Below are positions 45,884-53,563 of a stretch of DNA of 62,564 nucleotides, in pieces (position 1 is the first letter of the stretch; each line of letters starts with the position of its first letter). The stretch is taken from positions 1-62,564 of the forward strand of contig NZ_JBNPEO010000015.1 of NCBI RefSeq assembly GCF_050490315.1, given 5' to 3'. A model generated the notes under the pieces. That model saw only the letters and a list, made by a program, of their open reading frames with translations. It ran no database searches and was not told the DNA's origin. The stretch comes from JBNPEO01 sp050490315 (lineage in GTDB: Bacteria > Actinomycetota > Actinomycetes > Actinomycetales > Micrococcaceae). A program made the translations under genes and the position numbers.

Positions 45884-45932
45884 GCAGGATCCTCACGGAA
45901 GCCGAAACGCTCGATACGAAGCCGGAACGGCG

Positions 45933-46041
45933 AAATGTTTATACATTTAATGTCCTGACCGAGGCTACAAGAGATCCGGCGCCGGGCAAACCCCGCGCGG
46001 CCGCTTTCGTTCCCTGGTCTATTCGGAATGTTTGTACATTT
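45933..46041. promoter_or_regulatory. Two palindromic operator candidates in the DsbA/DsrE divergent gap
   Basis: aaatgtttatacattt at 45933-45948 and gaatgtttgtacattt at 46026-46041 are near-identical 16-base palindromes, one next to each divergent gene. They resemble ArsR-type or other dimeric regulator sites and are unrelated to the CsoR/CstR palindromes. No obvious cognate regulator is in the gap. Confidence 0.7.
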
Positions 46042-46114
46042 CCTCCGCGGGTTGGCTAGCATGCACGGTAGGTCCGGACCTGCGGGCGGACCTACCGAGC
46101 TGAAGGAGAAGTGC

Positions 46115-46549
46115 ATGTCCGAGACAGCAGCCTATTCGCCCCGGAGCCCCGACCAGGGGAGCGTCGGGCACGCCGGCCCGGCTTCTGAGCTGCCGGCGGG
46201 GGAGCGCCGGTACGGACTCGTGGTTCACGGGGCCGGGCCGATGCAGAGCGGGTCGCTGGAAGGCGTGCTGCGGAGCAGCCGGAATGCCGTCGAAGCCCTT
46301 GGTGCGGAAGTCCCGGTTGAGGCCGTTATTCAGGGACCGGGAGTTGCCCTGCTTGGGGCCGGCTCAGAGTCGGGCGGGGCGGTCACCGAGGCCATAGCAG
46401 CCGGGATCCGGGTCCTGGCTTGCGGCAACAGCCTGAGGTCCGCGGGCATCGAAGCGGAAGAGCTTCTTCCCGGCGTCAGTGTCGTCCCTGCCGCCATCGC
46501 CCACCTTGCACGTCGCCAATGGCAGGGGTGGGCCTACGTCCGGCTCTGA
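46115..46549 (+). CDS. DsrE/DsrF-like sulfur-relay protein
   Basis: A 144-residue DsrE-like fold: LVVHGAGPMQSGSLEGVLRS, VEAVIQGPGVALL, and the segment GIRVLACGNSLRSAGIEAEE with the family's single cysteine in ACGNSL. Members carry or transfer sulfane sulfur. The start ATG 46115 has aaggagaa upstream. It faces away from the DsbA operon with paired palindromes in between. Confidence 0.82.
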   Translation: MSETAAYSPRSPDQGSVGHAGPASELPAGERRYGLVVHGAGPMQSGSLEGVLRSSRNAVEALGAEVPVEAVIQGPGVALLGAGSESGGAVTEAIAAGIRVLACGNSLRSAGIEAEELLPGVSVVPAAIAHLARRQWQGWAYVRL

Positions 46550-46585
46550 GCGGCGTCGGCCCCGGCGGTTGCAGTTCAGCGGCGG

Positions 46586-47116
46586 CTAGGGTTTGGCCGG
46601 AAACAGCGGGCGGCAATCTGTGCAGACCTCGAGTTCGGCATTCTCTGCGCCCTGGGCCAGCGTGGCCCGGTGCTCGAGTTGAAGGCGTGCATGCAGGGCC
46701 CAGGCCATCACGGCCAGGGCCAGGATGCCGACGGCGATCTGGACCGGGGGCTGGGCTTCCCGGGGTGAATTCGCCCAGATCGTGCCGAAGAGGCCCGCGA
46801 CGGGCCACCGCAGATCGCAGAATGTGGCGGCCGCGCCGATGGGTGCGTCCACGTAGCTGCCGGCCAGCAGGCCGGCGAGGATCGCCGCGGCGGCCACCGA
46901 TACGTAGCCTGTCCAGCCCGCTGCCGGGTCGGCCGCGATGCCGGTTGCGGCCAGGAGGAAGGCGGCGGAGGCTGCCGCAACGACGACGGCTGTGACCACC
47001 CGTTTCCGGGACCATTTGAGGAGTATGGCGGGCAACGGGAGCCAGCCTGCCCTGGCCGCCGGCGCCCCGGGGCTGTCTGCGCGTAATCCTTCGGCGTTCC
47101 GGTTGTTGACTGTCAT
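46586..47116 (-). CDS. Membrane protein with C-terminal CxxC
   Basis: A 176-residue protein with about four helices (for example VVTAVVVAAASAAFLLAATG). The soluble end has LEVCTDCRPLFPAKP, a CxxC motif. The family is not recognised. It overlaps the end of the MFS gene by four bases and is probably co-transcribed with it. Confidence 0.65.
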   Translation of the reverse strand: MTVNNRNAEGLRADSPGAPAARAGWLPLPAILLKWSRKRVVTAVVVAAASAAFLLAATGIAADPAAGWTGYVSVAAAAILAGLLAGSYVDAPIGAAATFCDLRWPVAGLFGTIWANSPREAQPPVQIAVGILALAVMAWALHARLQLEHRATLAQGAENAELEVCTDCRPLFPAKP

Positions 47117-48420
47117 GGCTGCTCCGATTCCCGGGTGGTGTGGCGTGGTTGCAAAGCGGTCCAGATAATGACGACGGCGACGAGGGCCAGGGAGGCGAAC
47201 CCCAGCCCCGAATACCCGGTGGCGGCCAGTACCGGGCCGGCCAATGCGCCGCCGATGGCGCCGGAGGCATTCATGCTCAGGTCCGACACGCCCTGAAGGG
47301 CAGGCCGGTCCTGGGGCTGTGCGGACTCAGCGACCAGGGCGGAGCCTGCGACCACCGAGGCCGACCAGCCAAGGCCCAGGAGGATCAGGCTTGCCGTCAC
47401 GGCCGCACGGGTATCCGCGGCTACTCCCGCCAGTACCAGTGAGGCCACCAGCATGGCCTGGCCGGTAAGGATGGTGGGCAGCCGTCCCGCCTTGTCCGAC
47501 ATCCACCCGAAGACGGGGGAGAGGGCGTACATGCCGGCAATGTGCAGGCTTATCGTCAGCCCAACGACAGTCAGGCTGGCTCCGTGGTCACGCAGGTGGA
47601 CGGGGGTCATGGACATCAGCGCCACCATCGTGGCGTGGCTGAGGGCGACCGCCGCCACGGCATACCGGGCGCGGGGGTTGCTGCGCAGGATTCTCAGACC
47701 ACCCTGCGGGCGGGGCGCGGCAGCGTCATGCACCCGGGAGGCTGTTGCGGTCAGGAGCGGGTCCGGTTGCAGTCCGGCAGCGTAGACGGCGGCTGCCGCG
47801 AGCTGGGCGGCGACGGAAAAGGCGAAAGCACCTGTCAGCGGCGGCAGACCGAGGGCGGCGCCGACGGATTCCCCGGGACCGAACAGGTTCGGGCCCAGGA
47901 CGGCGCCGATCGTCGTGGACCACACCACGATCGAGAGGTCGCGGCCGCGGGACCCGGGCCGGGAAAGGTCGGTCGCGGCGAAGCGGGCCTGCAGGTTCAC
48001 GGCCGAACCCGCTCCCAGCAGCATCAGGCCCGACAAAAGCAGCGGAAAAATGCCAAGGGCAGCGGAGGCGATGGCTGTTACGGCGCCGGCTCCGGCTATC
48101 AGCGCACCGGTGGACAGCGAGATGCGGCGGCCGCGGCGTTGTGCCAGCCTGGCCAGGGGGACCGCGGCCAGGGCCGCACCGAGGGTGCTCATTGTCGCGG
48201 CCATACCGGACCAGGCATTGGATCCCGAGAGCTGGGCGGCCAAAAGCGAGCCCAGGGACAGGGTTGCCCCCATCCCGATTCCGCCGAGAATCTGGCCGCC
48301 GACAAGGATCCGGACGACGCGGCGCTGCAGGCGCGCGTGCGGATTCCCCCTGCGGCCAAGGGCGTCCGGTGCTGCGGCGCCCCCGGGCGCTGCGCCGGAC
48401 AGCGTGTCTTCTTTCTGCAT
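47113..48420 (-). CDS. MFS transporter divergent from the cysteine-rich small protein
   Basis: A 435-residue protein with 12 helices. It has LARLAQRRGRRISLSTGALI and VFGWMSDKAGRLPTILTGQA, MFS loop motifs. The start ATG 48420 (MQKEDTLSG) has gaaggatc upstream. The operator palindrome at 48526 lies 105 bases upstream, shared with the small cysteine-rich gene on the other strand. Export of a sulfur compound is possible but not shown. Confidence 0.85.
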   Translation of the reverse strand: MQKEDTLSGAAPGGAAAPDALGRRGNPHARLQRRVVRILVGGQILGGIGMGATLSLGSLLAAQLSGSNAWSGMAATMSTLGAALAAVPLARLAQRRGRRISLSTGALIAGAGAVTAIASAALGIFPLLLSGLMLLGAGSAVNLQARFAATDLSRPGSRGRDLSIVVWSTTIGAVLGPNLFGPGESVGAALGLPPLTGAFAFSVAAQLAAAAVYAAGLQPDPLLTATASRVHDAAAPRPQGGLRILRSNPRARYAVAAVALSHATMVALMSMTPVHLRDHGASLTVVGLTISLHIAGMYALSPVFGWMSDKAGRLPTILTGQAMLVASLVLAGVAADTRAAVTASLILLGLGWSASVVAGSALVAESAQPQDRPALQGVSDLSMNASGAIGGALAGPVLAATGYSGLGFASLALVAVVIIWTALQPRHTTRESEQP

Positions 48421-48525
48421 GAATGATCCTTCGTGGTGCGCGTCCGCAACCCGGTCCCGGGCGCTTCCTTCAAGGTACGTCCGAAATCCGGGTACCACTC
48501 CGACAGCACCGGGGCTTGGCAAACA

Positions 48526-48541
48526 ATACCCCCATGGGTAT
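48526..48541. promoter_or_regulatory. CsoR/CstR-type operator, small Cys protein and MFS genes
   Basis: atacccccatgggtat, a 16-base site between the MFS start (48420) and the small cysteine-rich protein start (48578). The second half-site has one G fewer than the others. Confidence 0.8.
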
Positions 48542-48577
48542 CGTCTGAGATTCAGTCAACTACTCTAAGGAGCCAAA

Positions 48578-48694
48578 ATGTGCAGTCCCGTGAAGTGCGC
48601 TAAGTGCGGAAAAACGACCTGGTCCGGTTGCGGCGAGCATGTGGACGCCGTTATGGCCAACGTTCCCGCCGAGCAGCGCTGCACCTGTAAGTAG
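48578..48694 (+). CDS. 38-residue cysteine-rich small protein
   Basis: The ATG at 48578 follows taaggagcc at 48565 and ends with TAG at 48692. The sequence begins MCSPVKCAKCGKTTWSGCGE and continues HVDAVMANVPAEQRCTCK, with seven cysteines. It shares C..C.KTTW.GCG.HVD.VM..VP..QRC with the 55-residue paralog at 51984-52151. It looks like a small zinc-ribbon or thiol protein; the function is unknown. The operator at 48526 is 36 bases upstream. Confidence 0.85.
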   Translation: MCSPVKCAKCGKTTWSGCGEHVDAVMANVPAEQRCTCK

Positions 48695-48820
48695 AAGCAG
48701 GGCAGGCACCAACGTCCTGCCCGTTTCGGCGGGGAGGACGTTGATGCCCCTGCCGCCGGGCGTTGAACAGCGTGGCGGCAGGCCGACGAAGAGGCCGGCG
48801 GGGACTCCGGCGGCGGACGG

Positions 48821-49186
48821 TTAGGAGACCGGCGCTTCAGCCATCTTGGCCCGGATTTCGCCCATGTCGAGTTCCTTGATGCCGGTGATGAGTTGGTCCA
48901 GGCCGCTGGCGTTCATGGCGCCGGGCTGGGAGAAGACCAGGATTCCCTCGCGGAAAGCCATCAGGGTGGGGATGGAGGTAATGCGGGCGGCAGCGGAAAG
49001 TGCCGGCTCGGCCTCGGTGTCCACTTTTGCGAAAACGATTTCCGGGTGGGATTCCGAGGCCTTGCTGAACGTCGGGGCGAACATGCGGCAGGGGCCGCAC
49101 CAGGCTGCCCAGAAATCAACCAGCACGATGTCGTTGCCGGTGATGGTGTCATTGAAGGTTTTTTCAGAGATGTCGATGGTTGCCAT
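48821..49186 (-). CDS. trxA: Thioredoxin
   Basis: A 121-residue protein with VDFWAAWCGPCRMFAPTFSK (WCGPC active site), IPTLMAFREG cis-proline loop and no signal peptide. It reduces disulfides and persulfides in the cytosol. The operator at 49198 lies only 11 bases from the start codon, inside the leader, so repressor binding would block transcription or initiation at this point. The ribosome site is weak because the palindrome occupies it. Confidence 0.95.
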   Translation of the reverse strand: MATIDISEKTFNDTITGNDIVLVDFWAAWCGPCRMFAPTFSKASESHPEIVFAKVDTEAEPALSAAARITSIPTLMAFREGILVFSQPGAMNASGLDQLITGIKELDMGEIRAKMAEAPVS

Positions 49187-49197
49187 AGCAGCAATTT

Positions 49198-49213
49198 ATA
49201 CCCCCGGGGGTAT
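49198..49213. promoter_or_regulatory. CsoR/CstR-type operator overlapping the trxA leader
   Basis: atacccccgggggtat, a perfect 16-base palindrome, 11 bases upstream of the trxA start on the minus strand. A second site at 49243 lies 45 bases away and serves the divergent rhodanese operon. Confidence 0.9.
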
Positions 49214-49242
49214 TTCTGCAAGTGGTCTGTGAACTTGCGTAA

Positions 49243-49258
49243 ATACCCCTGGGGGTAT
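49243..49258. promoter_or_regulatory. CsoR/CstR-type operator, rhodanese-CstR-TauE operon
   Basis: atacccctgggggtat, a 16-base site 58 bases before the ATG of the rhodanese at 49317 and 45 bases from the trxA operator. Confidence 0.88.
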
Positions 49259-49316
49259 CATTATTGAAGGAGCGATGACCCGCCGGGCGTCCGGACCTGA
49301 TGAGAGGAACACGAGC

Positions 49317-49631
49317 ATGAAGAGCATTTCAGTGGACGATCTGGCTGCACTCGGACCCGGGGTTTCCATCATTGATGTCCGGGAAGAGGACGAATACGCG
49401 GAGGCATCGGTCCCGGGGACCAGAAACGTCCCGCTGTCCCGGTTCCAGCAGTCCATGGGCGATGTCCCCGCGGGTAAGACCGTCTACGTCATGTGCGCGT
49501 CCGGGGGACGCAGTTCCCGGACCACGGCACACCTGGTCGCCGAAGGATACGATGCGGTCAACGTCATGGGCGGCATCACCGAGTGGTACCGCAACGGCCA
49601 CCCGGTCACCTATCGGGCGAACGGCAACTGA
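49317..49631 (+). CDS. Single-domain rhodanese
   Basis: A 104-residue rhodanese: SIIDVREEDEYAEASVPGTR and active loop VYVMCASGGRSSRTTAHLVA, with the catalytic cysteine in VMCASG. It moves sulfane sulfur between persulfides and thiols. ATG 49317 has gaggaa upstream; a longer start at 49275 has gaaggag and cannot be excluded. It is first in the operon and 2 bases before the CstR-like gene. Confidence 0.93.
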   Translation: MKSISVDDLAALGPGVSIIDVREEDEYAEASVPGTRNVPLSRFQQSMGDVPAGKTVYVMCASGGRSSRTTAHLVAEGYDAVNVMGGITEWYRNGHPVTYRANGN

Positions 49632-49633
49632 GC

Positions 49634-49963
49634 ATGTCCTCCACACTCACCCCGCGCCCGCCCGAGTCCCCGGCGGGGGCCGGGAACCGGCGGACGGTCA
49701 ATCGGCTCAAGCGGGCCAGGGGACAGCTGAATGCGTTGATCGACGCCGTAGAGTCCGGCGCTGACTGCCGGAACGCCGTAACGCAGCTCGCGGCGGTCCG
49801 CGGAGCCCTGGACAAAGCCGGCTTCGAACTGATCTCCGCTGCCATGCGGGACTGCCTGACGGTCCCGGCCGCCATCCCCGCCGAGGGTGAAGGCCGAGGC
49901 AACGCACCGGGCCGACAGCCAAGTCTTCAGGAAATCCGGGCCCTCTTCCTACGCCTGACCTGA
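49634..49963 (+). CDS. cstR: CstR-like persulfide-sensing repressor 1
   Basis: A 109-residue CsoR-family protein: RLKRARGQLNALIDAVESGA, then DCRNAVTQLAAVRGALDKAG and ISAAMRDCL. The two conserved cysteines (SGADCRN and RDCL) are present. The histidine that CsoR uses for Cu(I), four positions before the second Cys, is Ala. This is the pattern of CstR proteins, which sense persulfides or sulfite by disulfide or polysulfide formation. It sits inside the operon it should control. Confidence 0.9.
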   Translation: MSSTLTPRPPESPAGAGNRRTVNRLKRARGQLNALIDAVESGADCRNAVTQLAAVRGALDKAGFELISAAMRDCLTVPAAIPAEGEGRGNAPGRQPSLQEIRALFLRLT

Positions 49964-50035
49964 ACCGCCCCGGTACTACTTCCGGACGTTCCCCTGCCAC
50001 ACCGTCGACCCCACGTTCCCCGAAAGGCTCACCCC

Positions 50036-50338
50036 ATGGACATCACCCCCACCGAACTCAACGCACACCTCCAGAACGGCACCGACGCGCAGGTCGTGGA
50101 CGTCCGCGAAGCCGACGAGGTCGCCGCCGGGATGATTGCCGGCGCCCGGCACATCCCGCTCGGCGACCTGCCTGCCCGGATGGGCGAACTGGACAAGGCC
50201 CGTCCCGTCATCGCCGTCTGCCGCAGCGGCCGCCGCAGCGCCGCCGCTGCTGACCAGCTGGCCGCGGCCGGGTTCACCGCCTACACGATGACCGGCGGCA
50301 TGCTCGACTGGTCCGCCAAAGGGCTGCCCGCCGGCTAG
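50036..50338 (+). CDS. Single-domain rhodanese
   Basis: A 100-residue protein with QVVDVREADEVAAGMIAGAR and VIAVCRSGRRSAAAADQLAA, a CRSGRR active loop with the catalytic cysteine. It ends GGMLDWSAKGLPAG. The start at 50036 follows gaaaggctc. Part of the rhodanese/CstR/TauE operon. Confidence 0.93.
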   Translation: MDITPTELNAHLQNGTDAQVVDVREADEVAAGMIAGARHIPLGDLPARMGELDKARPVIAVCRSGRRSAAAADQLAAAGFTAYTMTGGMLDWSAKGLPAG

Positions 50339-50493
50339 AACCCCTAAGACTGCCCGGGCGGCGCCTCCCCCCAGTGCGCCGCCCGGGCTTCCACCTGCCC
50401 TGACCGCGCGCGCGCGGGCCCAGGAAGGTGGACGGCGGCCCCCGCATCCGCAGGGGTGCCCCCAGAACTGCCCAAGCTATACCGAAAGAGATT

Positions 50494-51102
50494 ATGACTT
50501 CCTCAAACAAGACCACTTCGGTCCAGTCCGCGCCCCAGTCCATTGACGCCGCCACTTTGAAATCCTGGGAGGACAACCACGATGACCTGATGGTGATTGA
50601 CGTCCGCGGCGGTGCCGAGTTTGATTCGATGCACATCAAGGGCTCGTACCACGTGCCGTTGCCCCTGCTGAGTGAGCATGCCGAGGAATTCGCCGCCAAG
50701 ATGGGCACCCGCGTGGTGCTGGTCTGCCAGTCCGGGAACCGCGCCGAACAGGCCCGCAAGCACCTCGACGCCGTCGGCCTGGGCAGCGCCAGCGTGCTGG
50801 CCGGCGGGGTTCCCGCCTACGCCGCGGCCGGCGGCAACGTCGTCAAGGGTAAGAACACCTGGGCCCTGGAACGCCAGGTCCGGATGACGGCCGGTTCACT
50901 GGTGCTCGCCGGTGTCGTGGGCAGCAAGCTGCTCTCGCCCAAGCTTGGCCTGCTGGCCGGCGGGATCGGCGCGGGCCTGACCTTCTCCGCAGCGACCAAC
51001 AGCTGCGCAATGGGCCAGATGCTCTCCAAGATGCCGTGGAACCGGTCCGCGAACGAGCCCACCGCCCACCAGGCGCTGCAGAACCTGGGCTCGAAGGCAT
51101 GA
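50494..51102 (+). CDS. Rhodanese fused to a DUF2892-type membrane domain
   Basis: A 202-residue protein. Residues about 15-115 are a rhodanese (LMVIDVRGGAEFDSMHIKGS and VVLVCQSGNRAEQARKHLDA). The C-terminal part has two hydrophobic helices (MTAGSLVLAGVVGSKLLS and LGLLAGGIGAGLTFSAATNS). Such rhodanese-DUF2892 proteins are common with TauE exporters. The start ATG 50494 has gaaagag upstream. Its stop overlaps the TauE start by ATGA. Confidence 0.9.
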   Translation: MTSSNKTTSVQSAPQSIDAATLKSWEDNHDDLMVIDVRGGAEFDSMHIKGSYHVPLPLLSEHAEEFAAKMGTRVVLVCQSGNRAEQARKHLDAVGLGSASVLAGGVPAYAAAGGNVVKGKNTWALERQVRMTAGSLVLAGVVGSKLLSPKLGLLAGGIGAGLTFSAATNSCAMGQMLSKMPWNRSANEPTAHQALQNLGSKA

Positions 51103-51863
51103 TCATCACCGCGGCGGCGTTCGGGCTGATCGTCGGCGGCCTGCTGGGCCTGGTCGGCGGCGGCGGGTCCATTCTCGCCGTCCCCGCTCTGGTCTACGGC
51201 GTCGGGCTCCCGCTGGCTGCGGCGATCCCGACCTCGCTCGTCGTCGTTGGAGCCTCGTCCGCCGTCGCGGTCCTGCCGCGGCTGCGCGGCGGGGTGAACT
51301 GGCGCCTGGCTATCATCATCGGCGCTGCCGGCACCGCGACCGCCTACCTCGGCGCGTATGTGAACCGGCTGCTCGACCCGAAGGCGCTGCTGCTGGCCTT
51401 CGCCGCCATCATGGTCATAGCCGGGATCCGCATGATGCTCCCCACCAAAACTGCCGGCGGGTCCTGCGCCCTTCCCGGCGGGGGAGTCCACTGGCGCAGC
51501 TGCCTGCCCAAGGCGATCGCCACCGGTGCCGTCGTGGGCTTCCTGACCGGCCTGCTCGGCGTCGGCGGCGGCTTCCTCATCGTCCCGGCCCTGACTCTTG
51601 TCCTGGGCCTGCCGATGGCGGTGACCGTCGGTACCTCACTGGTGATCATCGTGATCAACTCGATCGCCGGTTTCGCCGCCCACCTTGGTGACCTGCAGAT
51701 CGACTGGGCCGTCACCGCAGCCTTCGCGGGGGCAGCGATGGTTGCCTCCCTGATCGCGGGCCGGCTCGGCACCAGAATCCCGGACAAGATCCTCAAGCGC
51801 AGCTTCGGTGTCCTGGTCCTGGCCGTCGCCGCCTACGTGGGCGGGCAGGCATTGCTCTCCTGA
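51099..51863 (+). CDS. TauE/SafE-family exporter
   Basis: A 254-residue protein with about eight helices; the repeats GLVGGGGSILAVPALVYGVG and GLLGVGGGFLIVPALTLVLG are the TauE/SafE signature. It probably exports sulfite or related sulfur compounds. It is translationally coupled to the rhodanese-DUF2892 gene and closes the operon, as in Staphylococcus cst loci where a TauE gene is linked to cstR. Confidence 0.93.
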   Translation: MIITAAAFGLIVGGLLGLVGGGGSILAVPALVYGVGLPLAAAIPTSLVVVGASSAVAVLPRLRGGVNWRLAIIIGAAGTATAYLGAYVNRLLDPKALLLAFAAIMVIAGIRMMLPTKTAGGSCALPGGGVHWRSCLPKAIATGAVVGFLTGLLGVGGGFLIVPALTLVLGLPMAVTVGTSLVIIVINSIAGFAAHLGDLQIDWAVTAAFAGAAMVASLIAGRLGTRIPDKILKRSFGVLVLAVAAYVGGQALLS

Positions 51864-51889
51864 GGGAGCGCATCACCGGGATGCGAAAA

Positions 51890-51919
51890 GCGCCGGAGGC
51901 AGATGCCTCCGGCGCTTTT
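51890..51919. terminator. Bidirectional terminator
   Basis: A perfect 11-bp stem, gcgccggaggc at 51890-51900 and gcctccggcgc at 51905-51915, is flanked by AAAA on the left and TTTT on the right. It serves both the TauE operon and the opposite small gene. Confidence 0.93.
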
Positions 51920-51983
51920 CGTTGTCGGCGTCTTCTCAACGCAGTTCTTCCGGGTCTTCGGAGAGCCTCAGGCCCAAAGGTGC

Positions 51984-52151
51984 TTAGCGTCCAAAGAGCT
52001 TCGCGAAAAAGCCCTTACCGGCTGAACTCTCCTGCTCGTGGCCCTGGCAGCGCTGGGAACTGGGAACCCCGCGCATGACCTGGTCAACATGCTGGCCACA
52101 CCCGGCCCATGTCGTCTTCTGGCATTTCTTGCACGTCACCGCACGGCACAT
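51984..52151 (-). CDS. 55-residue cysteine-rich small protein
   Basis: On the minus strand, ATG at 52151 to TAA at 51984. It begins MCRAVTCKKCQKTTWAGCGQ, continues HVDQVMRGVPSSQRCQGHEQ and ends GKGFFAKLFGR. It has the same cysteine pattern and HVD.VM..VP..QRC block as the 38-residue protein at 48578, with an extra 17-residue C-terminal extension. agccagcag just upstream is a weak ribosome site. The operator at 52191 is 40 bases away. The function is unknown. Confidence 0.83.
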   Translation of the reverse strand: MCRAVTCKKCQKTTWAGCGQHVDQVMRGVPSSQRCQGHEQESSAGKGFFAKLFGR

Positions 52152-52190
52152 CTGCTGGCTCCTTCAGATAGGTAGTCTTATTCCACCAGT

Positions 52191-52206
52191 ATACCCCCGG
52201 GGGTAT
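52191..52206. promoter_or_regulatory. CsoR/CstR-type operator, second small Cys protein
   Basis: atacccccgggggtat, a perfect 16-base palindrome 40 bases upstream of the 55-residue gene on the minus strand and 209 bases upstream of the DUF7793-like gene on the plus strand. Confidence 0.9.
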
Positions 52207-52414
52207 AGCCATTTCACCATGGTGACCGTCCCGGGTGCCTGCGCCCGTCGAGAGACCGCAGTTGTGCAGGGGCGCCGCGCCGGCCCCGTCGTCGCCACTG
52301 AGGTGGGCGTTCAGGCAGCGCTCCCCACAAAGGGGACCGCCGGCGTCAAAACAACGTACGAAAACGGTTCCGTTCGCGTTGGCAGCGGGACTACCTTTGG
52401 AGCCTGGGGGATGT

Positions 52415-52822
52415 ATGAAAGAGATCGTGATTGCAGGCGGAAAAGGGCGGCTCCGATTTTACGGATCCCGCTTTCATCTGGCTTGGACGCCAGGGTCGCA
52501 TATCGACGCCGGGGACGCGGCCGCGTCCATTGAAGCGATGCAGGCCCTCGGCGGTGGCAGGGCGTTGCCGCTGCTGGTCACCATCGCCGGTGTGACCATG
52601 GGCGCCGGGGCGAGGGGCGCCTACGAACGTGCGGAGGCCGTGTCCGCGGTGGCCCTGCTGGGGTCCAGTGTGGTGGACACCGTTGTGGCGGCGGCATTGG
52701 GCCGCCACGGCTTTTGCCCGCATGCGTATTTCACCTCACGCAAGGAGGCCCTAGCCTGGCTGGAGGGCTTCCCGCTCCCGGCGGTTTCCGCGGAGCAGGA
52801 GCCGGGATTGCGCAACGCGTAG
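52415..52822 (+). CDS. DUF7793/STAS-SEC14-like small protein
   Basis: A 135-residue protein with an all alpha/beta look: GGKGRLRFYGSRFHLAWTPG and ALLGSSVVDTVVAAALGRHG then YFTSRKEALAWLEGF. It matches a SpoIIAA/STAS-like fold seen in actinobacterial proteins of unknown function. The start ATG 52415 follows cctggggg; a longer frame from 52235 has no similarity. The link to sulfur stress is only by position. Confidence 0.7.
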   Translation: MKEIVIAGGKGRLRFYGSRFHLAWTPGSHIDAGDAAASIEAMQALGGGRALPLLVTIAGVTMGAGARGAYERAEAVSAVALLGSSVVDTVVAAALGRHGFCPHAYFTSRKEALAWLEGFPLPAVSAEQEPGLRNA

Positions 52823-52948
52823 CCGCCCTGTGCACTGCCCTGTGAGTGCTCTTCACGGTACAAGGACCCTTGATTACCCCGGGGGCCTCAAGGATTGTGG
52901 AACCCCGGGCACGAGGCCGCGCCCGGAAACCGCAGGTACGGAGGCGCG

Positions 52949-53563
52949 ATGGCAGCCGCAGAAACGTTTCGAATTGTGGTCGGGGTGGACGGGTCGGATT
53001 CTTCGATGAAAGCGCTCGACTGGGCCCTGGATGAGGCCCGGCTCAGGGCCGGCCAGGTTCACATCCTCACGGCGTGGCACTACCCCGTGATCGGCGATGC
53101 CGCAGGACGTGAAGAAGACCGCGAGGCTTTCGGCGAGACCGCCCGGACGATCCACGACGCCGCGGTAAAGGAAGCTTCCGCGGCCGGGGTCCACGTCACC
53201 GGCGAAGTGACCGAAGGGCATCCTGCAGATGTGCTGCTCCGGGCCGCCGCCGGCGCCGGTCTCCTTGTGGTCGGATCGCGTGGACACGGAGGTTTCGCCG
53301 GCATGTTGCTGGGCTCTGTTTCAAGCCACGCCGTACATAAGGCAAGCTGTCCGGTCCTGGTCGTGCGTTCGGGCGCCGGTCCGGTTCAAGGGCAAGAAGG
53401 GCGCGGCCGGCCCCGAGGGGCTCTCTACCGCGGAGGCGACCCGGCTGCTGGAGACCGTTGGCCCCAACGCCGTTCCACTGAAGCACACGGGACTCCCGGC
53501 ACGGCTGCTGCGGAAACTTTGGGCGCCGGTACCTTGGATGCTGGAGGCGACCATTGTTCTTGA
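52949..53563 (+). CDS. Universal stress protein, with an out-of-frame C-terminal extension
   Basis: Residues about 7-142 form a complete USP fold with the ATP-binding end VGSRGHGGFAGMLLGSVSSH and CPVLVVR. A normal protein stops there, near 53373. Here the frame continues another 63 residues (GAGPVQGQEGRGRPRG and onward), which are the ATPase gene read in the wrong frame. The start ATG 52949 has acggagg upstream. The usual stop was probably lost in a deletion fusing it to the ATPase gene. Confidence 0.85.
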   Translation: MAAAETFRIVVGVDGSDSSMKALDWALDEARLRAGQVHILTAWHYPVIGDAAGREEDREAFGETARTIHDAAVKEASAAGVHVTGEVTEGHPADVLLRAAAGAGLLVVGSRGHGGFAGMLLGSVSSHAVHKASCPVLVVRSGAGPVQGQEGRGRPRGALYRGGDPAAGDRWPQRRSTEAHGTPGTAAAETLGAGTLDAGGDHCS

